Assembly: GCF_010728725.1 (NCBI RefSeq) | Contig: NZ_AP022606.1 | Location: forward strand, 930,001 to 994,000 | Reading direction: 5' to 3' | DNA from: Mycobacterium branderi | Lineage (GTDB): Bacteria; Actinomycetota; Actinomycetes; Mycobacteriales; Mycobacteriaceae | Length of the DNA stretch: 64,000 nucleotides | Shown here: in pieces, positions 1 through 8,819 of the stretch | Numbering within the stretch: the stretch's first letter is position 1 | Layout: each line of letters opens with the position of its first letter | Made by a program: the position numbers and the translations under genes | Notes under the pieces: model-generated | What the model was told of the DNA's origin: nothing | Database searches by the model: none | What the model saw: the letters and a program-made list of their open reading frames with translations, nothing else

Positions 1-87
1 CGGCGGGCCGTGCGCCGGGCCATCCGGCGAGCGCAACCGAACCGCCGCTCGATGGCGCGGCTGGGTCTCCGCAAGCCGGGGGGCTGA
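1..87 (+). CDS. pssA: C-terminal end of an upstream gene, probably phosphatidylserine synthase PssA (partial)
   Basis: An open frame enters from the left edge and stops at TGA 85-87. Its 28 residues are very arginine-rich, as expected of a cytoplasmic tail. The next gene starts immediately after the stop, so the two are co-transcribed. In M. tuberculosis the neighbour of the CDC48-like ATPase on this side is pssA (CDP-diacylglycerol-serine O-phosphatidyltransferase, a membrane phospholipid enzyme). The identification therefore rests on synteny only; too little protein is present to show the family. Confidence 0.5.
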   Translation, partial: RRAVRRAIRRAQPNRRSMARLGLRKPGG

Positions 88-2214
88 ATGGCCCAGTTGA
101 CTTTGACCGCACGGCTGAACACCTCGGCGGTCGACTCGCGTCGCGGCGTTGTCCGCCTGCACCCGGAAGCGATTGCGGCCCTGGGCATTCGGGAGTGGGA
201 CGCGGTGTCGCTGACCGGGTCGCGGACCACCGCGGCGGTAGCGGGAACCGCGCGGGACATACCGGCGGGCACGATACTGCTCGACGACGTGACGCTGTCG
301 AATGCCGGCCTGCGCGAAGGTAATCCGGTGATCGTGGTGGCGGCAACGGTATGCGGCGCACGGTCGGTGACGCTGAGCGGCTCGACGATCGCCAGCCAGT
401 CGATCACGCCGGCCACGCTGCGGCAGGCCTTGCTGGGGAAGGTGTTGACGGTCGGCGACGCGGTGTCGCTGCTGCCTCGCGAACTCGGACCGGGCACGTC
501 GACGACGGAAACCACCCGGGCGCTGGCGTCGGCCGTCGGAATCAGCTGGACATCGGAACTGTTGACGGTCACCGGGACGGACCCCGCCGGACCCGTGAGC
601 GTGCAGCCCAATTCGCTGGTGACCTGGGGAACCGGCGTGCCCGCCGCGGTCGAGCCGGTCGTGCCCACACCGGTCCACGACCTGAAGGGAGTCGATGCTC
701 AGGCCCGCAAACTGGCCGAATGGCTCAAGCTGTCGCTGGACGAGCCCGGCCTCTTGGAAAAGCTCGGCGCCACAACCAATTTGGGTGTTCTGGTGTCCGG
801 GCCGGCCGGCGTCGGGAAGGTGACGCTGGTGCGGGCGGTGTGCGCCGGGCGCCGGCTGGTGGAGCTGGACGGACCCGGAGTCGGCGCGTTGGCGGCTGAC
901 GAACGATTGAAAGCCGTTGCCGCGGCGGTGGCTTCGGTACGTCAGGGCGGTGGGGTGCTGGTGATCGCGGACGTCGACGCGCTGTTGCCGGCCGCCGCCG
1001 AGCCGGTCGCGTCGCTGATCCTGGCCGAACTGCGCACGGCGGTAGCGACTCCCGGGGTGGCGTTCATCGCGACCTCGGCGGTGCCGGAGAACCTGGACGC
1101 CCGGTTGCGTGCGCCCGACCTGTGCGACCGCGAGCTGGGCCTGAGCCTGCCCGACGCCGCCACCCGCGCCGCGCTGCTGGGCTCGCTGCTGCAGCGGGCA
1201 CCCACCTCCGAGCTTGACCTTGCCGAGATCGCGGGCCGCACACCGGGTTTCGTTGCCGCAGACTTGGCTGCTTTGGTGCGCGAGGCCGCGTTGCGGGCCG
1301 CCGCCCGGGCCAGCAGCGACGGCGGGACGCCGATGCTAACCCAGGATGACCTGCTGGGCGCGTTGACCGTCATCCGGCCGCTGTCGCGCTCGACGGGGGA
1401 CCAGCCGATGGTTGGCGACGTCACGCTCGACGACGTCGGCGACATGGCGGCCACCAAGCAGGCGCTCACCGAGGCGGTGCTGTGGCCGCTGCAACATCCC
1501 GACACCTTCTCCCGCCTCGGCGTCGACCCGCCGCGCGGGGTGCTGCTGTACGGGCCGCCCGGCTGCGGCAAGACGTTCCTGGTGCGCGCGCTGGCCAGCA
1601 CGGGCCGGCTGAGCGTGCACGCGGTCAAAGGCCCCGAGCTGCTGGACAAATGGGTGGGCAGTAGCGAGAAGGCGGTCCGCGAATTGTTCCGCAGAGCAAG
1701 GGATTCGGCGCCGTCACTGGTCTTTCTCGATGAGGTCGACGCGCTGGCGCCGCGACGCGGGCAGAGCTTCGACTCCGGCGTCAGCGACAAAGTCGTCGCC
1801 ACGCTGCTGACCGAACTCGACGGCATCGACCCGCTGCGCGACGTCGTCGTCGTAGGCGCCACCAACCGGCCCGATCTGGTCGACCCGGCGCTGCTGCGGC
1901 CCGGCCGGCTGGAGAAGCTGGTGTTCGTCGAACCACCCGACGCCGCCGCCCGCCACGAAATCCTCAGCACCGCAGGCAAATCCATTCCATTGCACACCGA
2001 TGTCGACTTGGCCGCGCTGGCAGACGATCTGGACGGATACAGCGCCGCCGACTGCGCGGCGCTGCTGCGGGAAGCCGCGCTGGCCGCGATGCGGCGGTCC
2101 ATCGACGCCGCCGACATCACCGCCGACGACATCGCCGTGGCCCGCGAATCAGTTAGCCCGTCACTGGATCCCGGGCAGGTGGCGGCGCTGCGCGCCTACG
2201 CGGAGGCCCGGTAG
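88..2214 (+). CDS. CDC48/p97-like tandem AAA ATPase
   Basis: This 708-residue protein has an N-terminal substrate-recognition region (about 1-200, beta-barrel-like) and two AAA modules, the layout of Cdc48/VAT-type unfoldases that pull proteins out of complexes using ATP. The second module is intact: Walker A GPPGCGKT at 489-496, Walker B with D548/E549, and the second region of homology starting near 590 (GATNRPD) with its arginines. The first module is degenerate: its P-loop reads GPAGVGKV at 238-245, with valine instead of Thr/Ser after the lysine, and its Walker B reads ADVDAL where module two has DEVDAL. Only the second ring is therefore likely to hydrolyse ATP. It is the syntenic equivalent of M. 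tuberculosis Rv0435c and starts directly after the upstream stop codon. Its 3' end overlaps the convergent TetR gene by 19 bp. Confidence 0.93.
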   Translation: MAQLTLTARLNTSAVDSRRGVVRLHPEAIAALGIREWDAVSLTGSRTTAAVAGTARDIPAGTILLDDVTLSNAGLREGNPVIVVAATVCGARSVTLSGSTIASQSITPATLRQALLGKVLTVGDAVSLLPRELGPGTSTTETTRALASAVGISWTSELLTVTGTDPAGPVSVQPNSLVTWGTGVPAAVEPVVPTPVHDLKGVDAQARKLAEWLKLSLDEPGLLEKLGATTNLGVLVSGPAGVGKVTLVRAVCAGRRLVELDGPGVGALAADERLKAVAAAVASVRQGGGVLVIADVDALLPAAAEPVASLILAELRTAVATPGVAFIATSAVPENLDARLRAPDLCDRELGLSLPDAATRAALLGSLLQRAPTSELDLAEIAGRTPGFVAADLAALVREAALRAAARASSDGGTPMLTQDDLLGALTVIRPLSRSTGDQPMVGDVTLDDVGDMAATKQALTEAVLWPLQHPDTFSRLGVDPPRGVLLYGPPGCGKTFLVRALASTGRLSVHAVKGPELLDKWVGSSEKAVRELFRRARDSAPSLVFLDEVDALAPRRGQSFDSGVSDKVVATLLTELDGIDPLRDVVVVGATNRPDLVDPALLRPGRLEKLVFVEPPDAAARHEILSTAGKSIPLHTDVDLAALADDLDGYSAADCAALLREAALAAMRRSIDAADITADDIAVARESVSPSLDPGQVAALRAYAEAR

Positions 2215-2792
2215 CTCGTCAGCAACGCGCGCACCGCCGCCGCGACGTCGTCTTCCAGCCAACCCGGGACCGGGTCGTCGTGAGCGTGACGACGCACAAC
2301 CGCGTAGGGCAGGTCGGCGACCGCTCTGGCGACTGCGTCGACGCTGCGCGGATCGCTGCTGCCGTATAGCGCCTCGGCGAGGCTGCGCACCCGCTCCTGC
2401 AGCGGCGCATTCATGGCGGTCAATGTCTGCTCGAACGCGGCGTCGGGTTCGCCGTCGAGCAGGTCACCCGGCCGGATGGTCAACAGCAGGCGTGCGTCCT
2501 CGGGGCGCTCGCGCATGAAGCCGATGGCCACGACGGCCATCGCGACGGCCGATTCGAGGGGCGTATCGGCCGCGGCGGCCATCGCCTGGGCCTGGAACCT
2601 TTCGAGTGCACGCAGCCAGGCGGCGGTCAGGACCCCGTTGCGATTGCCGAACCGGTGATACAGCGTGCCGGCCGGCGCGCCGCTCGACTTGGCGATCGCG
2701 GCGACGCTGGCCGCCCGCGGACCGTCGGCGAGCACCAGCGAGCGCGTCGCGTCGAGGATCACATCGGTTTCGTGCTTCCGCGGAGGTGCCAT
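2196..2792 (-). CDS. TetR-family transcriptional regulator
   Basis: This 198-residue protein has a TetR N-terminal helix-turn-helix at about residues 10-55, with the typical pattern AAIAKSSGAPAGTLYHRFGN. The rest is a divergent all-helical ligand-binding half ending in an alanine/arginine-rich tail. The ATG at 2792 sits only 21 bp from the start of a divergent SRPBCC-like gene. That is the classic arrangement for a TetR repressor controlling itself and its neighbour. It is absent at this position in M. tuberculosis, so it marks the left edge of an accessory block. The ligand is unknown. Confidence 0.88.
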   Translation of the reverse strand: MAPPRKHETDVILDATRSLVLADGPRAASVAAIAKSSGAPAGTLYHRFGNRNGVLTAAWLRALERFQAQAMAAAADTPLESAVAMAVVAIGFMRERPEDARLLLTIRPGDLLDGEPDAAFEQTLTAMNAPLQERVRSLAEALYGSSDPRSVDAVARAVADLPYAVVRRHAHDDPVPGWLEDDVAAAVRALLTSYRASA

Positions 2793-2813
2793 GATCTAGT
2801 ACAGTCCTTCTAT
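2793..2813. promoter_or_regulatory. 21-bp divergent promoter/operator between TetR and SRPBCC genes
   Basis: The space between the two divergent start codons is only 21 bp and AT-rich compared with its surroundings. On the plus strand TACAGT (2800-2805) matches the mycobacterial -10 pattern TANNNT and lies 8 nt before the ATG at 2814, the spacing of a leaderless transcript. No perfect palindrome is visible. A TetR dimer bound here would necessarily block both promoters. The functional assignment is inferred from position. Confidence 0.5.
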
Positions 2814-3206
2814 ATGGAACGATTACCCTATATCGATGAGCATGCCAGATCGATCGACGCTTCCGCCGCAGACACGTGGTCCGCGCTTTTGCGGGTAATG
2901 TGCCGCGATCCGAACGATCCCTCGACGGTCCCGGTGGGCTTCGCACTGGACGAAGCGAGGGCGCCGGTCCGACTGGCGTTGAAGGGCCGCCACCCGTTCG
3001 CCGTCTACCGATGGATATTCGAACTGGATCCCGAAGGCCCACAGCGCACCCGGGTGCGCTCGCAGACATGGGCGGCGTTCCCCGGTCTGCACGGCAAGAT
3101 CTACCGGGCGCTGGTCATCGGCAGCGGTGCGCATCGCGTGGTAGTGCGCTGGACGCTCAAACGCATTGCAGCAGCAGCTGACGGCCTACGCGATTGTGCG
3201 GTTTGA
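2814..3206 (+). CDS. SRPBCC/polyketide-cyclase-like small protein
   Basis: This 130-residue protein begins MERLPYIDEHARSIDASAADTWSALLRV, split here by the typical SRPBCC pattern of a short first strand followed by a helix with 'DTWSAL'. The later segment (residues about 60-110) alternates strands ending in a Trp-rich stretch, and the C-terminus is helical. Proteins of this fold bind hydrophobic ligands in a helix-grip cavity. The ATG at 2814 is preferred to upstream in-frame starts because those lie inside the divergent TetR gene, and because a -10 element sits just before it. It is probably the main target of the adjacent TetR regulator. No catalytic residue can be assigned. Confidence 0.7.
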   Translation: MERLPYIDEHARSIDASAADTWSALLRVMCRDPNDPSTVPVGFALDEARAPVRLALKGRHPFAVYRWIFELDPEGPQRTRVRSQTWAAFPGLHGKIYRALVIGSGAHRVVVRWTLKRIAAAADGLRDCAV

Positions 3207-3243
3207 TACACCCCCACCGGCGCGTCGCGTATAAAACCGCACA
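3195..3243. repeat. Long inverted repeat overlapping the SRPBCC stop codon
   Basis: Arms at 3195-3209 and 3229-3243 are complementary over 15 bp with one mismatch (TGTGCGGTTT pairs with AAACCGCACA), around a 19-nt GC-rich loop. The TGA stop of the SRPBCC gene (3204-3206) lies inside the left arm. The structure could act as a terminator hairpin separating this gene from the mrp operon, or as a protein-binding palindrome. There is no T-run after it, so it is not a standard intrinsic terminator. Confidence 0.6.
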
Positions 3244-3419
3244 CTCGGCGCCGATGACTGTGGGACACCCCATACACGCGCGAAACACATTGAGCGACAA
3301 CGACTCCCACGCGTCAACACGACGCCCGTAGATTCCGTCGCAGCGTGCGGCGCCCAACCAACCGGTAGACTGCCTGGCGAAATAGCCCTATCAGGCTGAC
3401 ACCCCGACACCGGAGTGCC

Positions 3420-6257
3420 ATGCTCGCCATCCTGTTTGCCCACGCGGTCGCTGCCGTGCTGGCACCGCTGCTGGTGCGCAAATGGGACCGGTTGGCGTTC
3501 TATCCGCTCACGCTGGTGCCGCTCGGGTCGCTGAGTTGGGTGGTGCTGCACTGGCCACGCCACGCGGACCAGAAGCAAAGCATCACCTGGGTGCCCGAGC
3601 TGTCGATGAACATCGCGCTGCGCTGCGACCCGCTGGCCGCGATCATGAGCGTGCTGGTGCTGGGCATCGGCGCGCTGGTGCTGTTCTATTGCGCCGACTA
3701 CTTCCACCATCGCGACGGGCACACCGAAAACCGACTGCCCAGCTTCGCCGCCGAACTGGTCGCGTTCTCCGGGACCATGTTCGGCCTGGTGGTCGCCGAC
3801 AACATGCTGGTGCTCTACGTGTTCTGGGAGCTCACCACGGTGTTGTCGTTCCTGCTGATCGGCCACTACGCCGAGCGGCTGCTCAGCCGGCGCGCCGCCA
3901 CCCAGGCGTTGCTGGTCACCACCGCCGGCGGGTTGGCGATGCTCGTCGGCATCGTCATCCTGGGCCACGCCGCCGGCAGCTACCGGCTCTCCGACGTGGT
4001 TGCCTCTCCCCCGTCGGGTCCCGCGGTGGCCGTTGCAGTGCTGCTGATGCTGGTCGGCGGGCTGAGCAAATCGGCGATCGTGCCGCTGCACTTCTGGTTG
4101 CCCGGCGCCATGGGCGCGCCGACGCCGGTCAGCGCCTATCTACACGCCGCCGCGATGGTCAAGGCCGGCGTCTACCTGATCGCGCGGATGGCACCCGGAT
4201 TCGCCGACTCGCCAGGCTGGCGTCCCGCCGTCGTGATCCTGGGCGTGACCACCATGCTGCTGGCCGGCTGGCGCGCGGTCCGCGAATACGACCTCAAGCT
4301 GATCCTGGCGTTCGGCACCGTCAGCCAGCTCGGGCTGATCACCGTGCTCGTCGGCAGCGGCGGCCGCGACCTGATGCTCGCCGGCCTGGCGGTGCTGTGC
4401 GCGCACGCGATATTCAAGGCCGCCCTGTTCATGGTCGTCGGGATCGTCGACCACGCCACCGGCACCCGGGATGTGCGCCGGCTCGCCGGGCTGGGACAGC
4501 GTTGCCCGTCGGTGCTGGTGATCGCGGCCGCGGCGACGGCCAGCATGGCCGCGCTGCCGCCGTTTCTGGGTTTCGTTGCCAAGGAGGCCGCGTTTGCCAC
4601 ACTTGCCCGCACACCGTACGTGCTGGGCGTAGTAGCCGCCGGCTCGGTGTTCACGATGATCTACAGCGTCCGGTTCCTGTGGGGTGCGTTCGCCCGCAAG
4701 GGCCGTCGCGAACCGAGCGCCCCGGTCGCCGGCATGCACCCGCCGACCGTGACATTCCTGACGGCACCGGCGATCCTGGCCGCGGCCGGCCTGGCCCTGG
4801 GCCTCGAACCGGCACCGCTGGGCCGGCTGCTGGACGGCTACGCAGGTAGCGCGAAAAACCTGGCGCTGTGGCACGGTGTCGGCCTGCCGCTGGTGCTGTC
4901 GGCCGGGGTCGCGACGCTGGGCGCCGCCGCGTTCTTCGCCCGAGCCCGGCTGCGTCGCGCGCGGGTCGGCTGGATGCCGCTGGGCAACGCCGACCGCGCC
5001 TACGACGCCGTGGTCCGCGGCCTCGACGTGATCTCGGTGCGATTGACCGGCGAAACACAGCGCGGCTCCATCCCGGCCACCCAGTCGGTGATCCTGTCGA
5101 CGCTGGTGTTGGTGCCGACGGCGGCGCTGCTGCTGGGTGCGCGCGATCGCCCGCAGCTCCGGCTGTGGGATTCACCGCTGCAGCCGACGCTGGCCGCCCT
5201 GTTGGTGGCAGCCGCACTCGGCGCGACCGCGACGCGCAACCGGCTGGCAGCCGTGCTCATGGTCGGCGTGACCGGGTACGCCTGCGGCGCCATCTTCGCC
5301 TTCCACGGCGCGCCCGACCTGGCGCTGACCCAGTTCTTGGTGGAGACCGTGACGCTGGTGATCTTCGTGCTGGTGCTGCGCACGCTGCCGGCCGAAGTCG
5401 ATCCGGGCGACATCAGGCGCCACCGGCTGCCTCGCGCCGCGCTGGCGGTGGCGGTCGGCGCCGCCGTCACGGTGTTCGCGATGTTCGCGATCGCCGCCCG
5501 CCACGGCACCGCGATCGCGAGCCTGCTGCCCGACGCCGCTTATCTGCGCGGCCACGGCGCCAACACCGTCAACGTGCTGCTGGTCGACATCCGGGCGTGG
5601 GACACCCTCGGCGAGATCTCGGTGTTGCTGGTCGCGGCGACAGGTGTTGCGTCGCTGGTGTTTCGGCACCGCCGGTTCGGGTCGGCGCCTCGCATGCCGC
5701 GGCCCGGGCAGCCGGACATCGGGGACATTCCCGTCACGCCCTACAGCCCGGCGATCGGCGACACCACCTGGTTGCGCGGCAGCGAATACCGTGACCCGCG
5801 CTACCGCTCGCTGGTAATGGAGGTGACCACCCGGATCATCTTCCCGCTGATCATGGTCGTGTCGGTGTACTTCTTCTTCACCGGCCACAACACTCCCGGC
5901 GGCGGTTTCGCCGGCGGGCTGACCGCCGGGCTGGCGCTGGTGTTGCGCTATTTGGCCGGCGGCCCTTACGAACTCGGCGAGACCCTGCCGCTGGACGCCG
6001 GCAAGATCCTGGGCGTGGGGCTGACCCTGGCCGCGGGGACCGCGACGGCGTCGCTGCTGCTCGGCGCTCCGGCGCTGTCGTCGGCGGTGCTGGCCGTCGA
6101 CCTGCCGGTGCTGGGTCACGTCACGTTCGTCACCGCACTGGTCTTCGACCTCGGCGTCTATTTGATCGTGGTCGGTTTGGTGCTCGACGTGCTGCGCTCC
6201 CTCGGCGTGCGAGTCGGCGAGGACCAGGCCGCGGCCCGGGAGGCGGCCCTCACGTGA
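3420..6257 (+). CDS. mnhA: Mrp-type Na+(K+)/H+ antiporter subunit A fused to subunit B
   Basis: This 945-residue polytopic membrane protein is the large subunit of a Mrp/Mnh multi-subunit cation/proton antiporter, homologous to NuoL of complex I. Residues about 110-400 form the proton-translocating core, with conserved segments such as FWELTTVLSFLLIGHY and the KSAIVPLHFWLPGAMGAPTPVSAYLHAAAMVKAG region. The part from about residue 795 onward (TTRIIFPLIMVVSVYFF, GHNTPGGGFAGGL) is an MnhB domain, so A and B are one polypeptide, as in other actinobacteria. A CGGAG ribosome site precedes the ATG at 3420. It is the first gene of a six-gene overlapping operon; its stop overlaps mnhC (GTGA). The likely role is export of Na+ or K+ driven by proton import, for pH and salt homeostasis. 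Confidence 0.93.
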   Translation: MLAILFAHAVAAVLAPLLVRKWDRLAFYPLTLVPLGSLSWVVLHWPRHADQKQSITWVPELSMNIALRCDPLAAIMSVLVLGIGALVLFYCADYFHHRDGHTENRLPSFAAELVAFSGTMFGLVVADNMLVLYVFWELTTVLSFLLIGHYAERLLSRRAATQALLVTTAGGLAMLVGIVILGHAAGSYRLSDVVASPPSGPAVAVAVLLMLVGGLSKSAIVPLHFWLPGAMGAPTPVSAYLHAAAMVKAGVYLIARMAPGFADSPGWRPAVVILGVTTMLLAGWRAVREYDLKLILAFGTVSQLGLITVLVGSGGRDLMLAGLAVLCAHAIFKAALFMVVGIVDHATGTRDVRRLAGLGQRCPSVLVIAAAATASMAALPPFLGFVAKEAAFATLARTPYVLGVVAAGSVFTMIYSVRFLWGAFARKGRREPSAPVAGMHPPTVTFLTAPAILAAAGLALGLEPAPLGRLLDGYAGSAKNLALWHGVGLPLVLSAGVATLGAAAFFARARLRRARVGWMPLGNADRAYDAVVRGLDVISVRLTGETQRGSIPATQSVILSTLVLVPTAALLLGARDRPQLRLWDSPLQPTLAALLVAAALGATATRNRLAAVLMVGVTGYACGAIFAFHGAPDLALTQFLVETVTLVIFVLVLRTLPAEVDPGDIRRHRLPRAALAVAVGAAVTVFAMFAIAARHGTAIASLLPDAAYLRGHGANTVNVLLVDIRAWDTLGEISVLLVAATGVASLVFRHRRFGSAPRMPRPGQPDIGDIPVTPYSPAIGDTTWLRGSEYRDPRYRSLVMEVTTRIIFPLIMVVSVYFFFTGHNTPGGGFAGGLTAGLALVLRYLAGGPYELGETLPLDAGKILGVGLTLAAGTATASLLLGAPALSSAVLAVDLPVLGHVTFVTALVFDLGVYLIVVGLVLDVLRSLGVRVGEDQAAAREAALT

Positions 6258-6715
6258 CCGTCTACCTGATTCCGCTGCTCGCGACCGGCGCGCTGGTCAG
6301 CTGCGGGGTGTACCTGCTGCTGGAACGCACCCTGACCCGAATGCTGTTGGGGCTGTTGCTGATTGGCAACGCGGTCAATTTGCTCATCATCGCCGTCAGC
6401 GGCCCGCCGGGCAATCCGCCGGTTCGCGGCGCCGGCACGAGCGGCACACCCACCGCCGACCCGCTGGCGCAGGCCATGGTGTTGACGGCGATCGTCATCA
6501 CGATGGGCGTCGCGGCGTTCGTGCTGGCGCTGGCCTACCGCTCCTATCGGCTGACCGCCGCCGAAGCCGTCGCCAAAGACGCCGAGGACACCCGCGTCGC
6601 GCAACTCTCGCCGGAGGAGGCCGCCGACGTCGACGCCGACCCGGAGGAGCCGTACCCCGACACCGACGAACCCGACGAACTCGACGCGCTGCCCGGCCAT
6701 CGGGGGTCGCGATGA
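6254..6715 (+). CDS. mnhC: Mrp antiporter subunit C
   Basis: This 153-residue NuoK-like subunit has three predicted membrane helices (about residues 5-25, 28-50, 73-97), with the family signature around LLGLLLIGNAVNLLIIAVSG. The C-terminal 50 residues form an acidic cytoplasmic tail rich in Asp and Glu, longer than in many MnhC proteins. It starts at GTG 6254, overlapping the mnhA stop by 4 bp, and ends by overlapping mnhD (ATGA). In the complex it packs against the A and D antiporter subunits. Confidence 0.9.
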   Translation: MTVYLIPLLATGALVSCGVYLLLERTLTRMLLGLLLIGNAVNLLIIAVSGPPGNPPVRGAGTSGTPTADPLAQAMVLTAIVITMGVAAFVLALAYRSYRLTAAEAVAKDAEDTRVAQLSPEEAADVDADPEEPYPDTDEPDELDALPGHRGSR

Positions 6716-8295
6716 GCCTTGCCGCATCGTTGATTCCGCTGCCGGTGCTGGTGCCCATGCTCGGTGCCGCGGCGTGCCTGGTCGCCGGCCGGCGTCCCCG
6801 GCTGCAGCGCCTGATCACCTGGGCCGCGCTGGCGACGATCGTGCTGGTCGCCATCGCGTTGCTATTGCTGACCGACCGCAACGGCACGCTGGCCCTGCAC
6901 GTCGGTGGTTGGGGCCCAACGCTTTTGGGGCCGCTGGGCGTCACGCTGGTGGTCGATCGGCTCTCCGCGCTGATGCTGGTGGTGTCGTCGGTTGTGTTGC
7001 TGACCGTGGTGGCCTACGCGATCGGGCAGGGTATCCGCGACGGCGACGACCGCCAGCCGGTGTCGATCTTCCTGCCCACCTACCTCGCGCTGGCCGCCGG
7101 GGTATGCATGGCGTTTCTGGCCGGCGACCTGTTCAACCTGTTCGTCGGCTTCGAGGTGCTGCTGTCGGCGAGTTTCGTGCTGCTGACCATCGGCGGCAGC
7201 GCCGCCCGGGTGCGCGCCGGCATCGGCTACGTGATGGTGTCGCTGCTGTCGTCGCTGATCTTCTTGTTCGGCATCGCGCTGATCTACGCCGCGACCGGCA
7301 CCTTGAACATGGCCGAATTGGCGCTGCGCATCGGCACCGTCAGCCCCGGCATCCGCAGCGCGATGTTCGCGGTGCTGCTGGTCGCGTTCGGCATCAAGGC
7401 CGCGGTGTTCCCGCTGTCGGCGTGGCTGCCTGACTCCTACCCCACCGCGCCCGCGCCGGTCACCGCGGTGTTCGCCGGCATCCTGACCAAGGTCGGCATC
7501 TACGCAATCATCCGGGCGCATTCGCTGCTGTTCCCCGACGCGGGCCTCAATCATCTGCTGTTGGTGGCCGCGCTGCTGACCATGCTGATCGGCATCCTCG
7601 GCGCGATTGCGCAAAGCGACATCAAACGGCTGCTGTCCTTCACCCTGGTCAGCCACATCGGCTACATGGTGTTCGGTGTCGCCCTGTCGACCCAGGCCGG
7701 CATGGCCGGGGCCATCTACTACGTGGCGCATCACATCGTCGTGCAGACCACGCTGTTCTTGGCGACCGGCCTGATCGAGCGCCAGGGCGGCGCGTCGAGC
7801 CTGCAGCGGCTCGGGGGCCTGGCCGCAAACCCGTTGCTGGCGTTCGTGTTTCTGCTGCCGGCGCTGAATCTGGGTGGCATTCCGCCGTTTTCGGGGTTCA
7901 TCGGCAAGGTGGCGCTGCTGCGGGCGGGCACGGCCGACGGGTCGGTGCTGGCCTGGCTGCTGGTGGCCGGCGGAGTGGTGACCAGCCTGCTGACGCTGTA
8001 CGTGGTGGCGCGGGTGTGGTCCAAGGCGTTCTGGCGTCCGCGCGTCGACGCGCCCGACGGGGACCTGGTGGCGGCGCGGACGGCGGCGCTGCTGGAGGAA
8101 GTTGAAGACGTTGCGTTTGACGACCGCGACGACGTCGGGCACATGCCGGTCGGGATGGTGGCGCCGACACTGACGCTCATCGCCGTCGGGCTTTCGTTGA
8201 CCGTGCTGGCCGGACCGATTTTCGCCTACAGCGACCGGGCCGCCGCCGAGGTGCTCGACCGCGGCAACTACATCTCGGCGGTGCTGTCTAGATGA
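6712..8295 (+). CDS. mnhD: Mrp antiporter subunit D
   Basis: This 527-residue membrane protein is homologous to NuoN/NuoM and is the second proton-channel-like subunit of the Mrp antiporter. It keeps the family's conserved Lys and acidic residues in membrane helices, for example GIKAAVFPLSAWLPDSYPTA and FTLVSHIGYMVFG. The C-terminus carries an acidic loop (about 465-485) and a last membrane helix. It is translationally coupled on both sides by 4-bp overlaps. Length and order (A/B-C-D-E-F-G) match complete actinobacterial mrp operons. Confidence 0.92.
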   Translation: MSLAASLIPLPVLVPMLGAAACLVAGRRPRLQRLITWAALATIVLVAIALLLLTDRNGTLALHVGGWGPTLLGPLGVTLVVDRLSALMLVVSSVVLLTVVAYAIGQGIRDGDDRQPVSIFLPTYLALAAGVCMAFLAGDLFNLFVGFEVLLSASFVLLTIGGSAARVRAGIGYVMVSLLSSLIFLFGIALIYAATGTLNMAELALRIGTVSPGIRSAMFAVLLVAFGIKAAVFPLSAWLPDSYPTAPAPVTAVFAGILTKVGIYAIIRAHSLLFPDAGLNHLLLVAALLTMLIGILGAIAQSDIKRLLSFTLVSHIGYMVFGVALSTQAGMAGAIYYVAHHIVVQTTLFLATGLIERQGGASSLQRLGGLAANPLLAFVFLLPALNLGGIPPFSGFIGKVALLRAGTADGSVLAWLLVAGGVVTSLLTLYVVARVWSKAFWRPRVDAPDGDLVAARTAALLEEVEDVAFDDRDDVGHMPVGMVAPTLTLIAVGLSLTVLAGPIFAYSDRAAAEVLDRGNYISAVLSR

Positions 8296-8819
8296 GGGCC
8301 ATGCTGCTGCGAATCGCCATCCTGATCGCGCTGACCGGCGTGTGGGTGTTGTTGTGGGGCAACTACTCTGCGGCCAACGCGGTCAGCGGGATGGCAGTCG
8401 CGTTCACGATCACCCTGCTGCTGCCGATGCCACCGGTGCCGGTCCAGGGCCGCGTGCATCCGCTGTCGGTGCTGCGGCTGGCCGTGCGGGTCGCGTGGTA
8501 TCTGGTGGTGTCCAGCGTTCAAGTCTCCTGGCTGGCAATCAAACCCGGACCGCCGCCGCCGTCCGGGGTGCTGCGGGCGCAGGTGTCGATCAAGTCCGAC
8601 CTCGTGCTGGTGTTCGCGGTCAACATCTTGACGATGATCCCGGGTTCGATCGTGCTGGAGATCGACCAGCTGCGCCGGGTGTTGTACTGCCACGTCATCG
8701 ACGTCGGCTCGGCCCGGGCCATCGACCGGTTCTACCGGCAGGTCGCGGAGGTAGAGCGGTTGGTGGTGGCCGCCTATGAGCGCGACGAGGATTGGCAGCC
8801 TGTCGAGGAGGTCGCATGA
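8292..8819 (+). CDS. mnhE: Mrp antiporter subunit E
   Basis: This 175-residue MnhE subunit begins with one or two membrane helices (about 5-45) and has a conserved C-terminal soluble part. The segment SDLVLVFAVNILTMIPGSIVLEI, quoted in part, is the MnhE core. It is needed for assembly of the Mrp complex. ATG 8292 overlaps the mnhD stop, and its own stop overlaps the mnhF start. Confidence 0.9.
   Translation: MRAMLLRIAILIALTGVWVLLWGNYSAANAVSGMAVAFTITLLLPMPPVPVQGRVHPLSVLRLAVRVAWYLVVSSVQVSWLAIKPGPPPPSGVLRAQVSIKSDLVLVFAVNILTMIPGSIVLEIDQLRRVLYCHVIDVGSARAIDRFYRQVAEVERLVVAAYERDEDWQPVEEVA

Noticed and set aside
942..2132. 396-codon minus-strand frame inside the CDC48-like ATPase
   Set aside because: Ser/Arg-rich antisense translation of a clearly conserved gene; no recognisable motif.
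2655..2813. Longer N-terminus for the SRPBCC-like gene
   Set aside because: The extension lies inside the divergent TetR coding sequence and has no SRPBCC character.
3186..4091. 301-codon minus-strand frame at the start of the mrp operon
   Set aside because: Gln/His/Arg-rich antisense of mnhA; the plus-strand protein is unambiguous.
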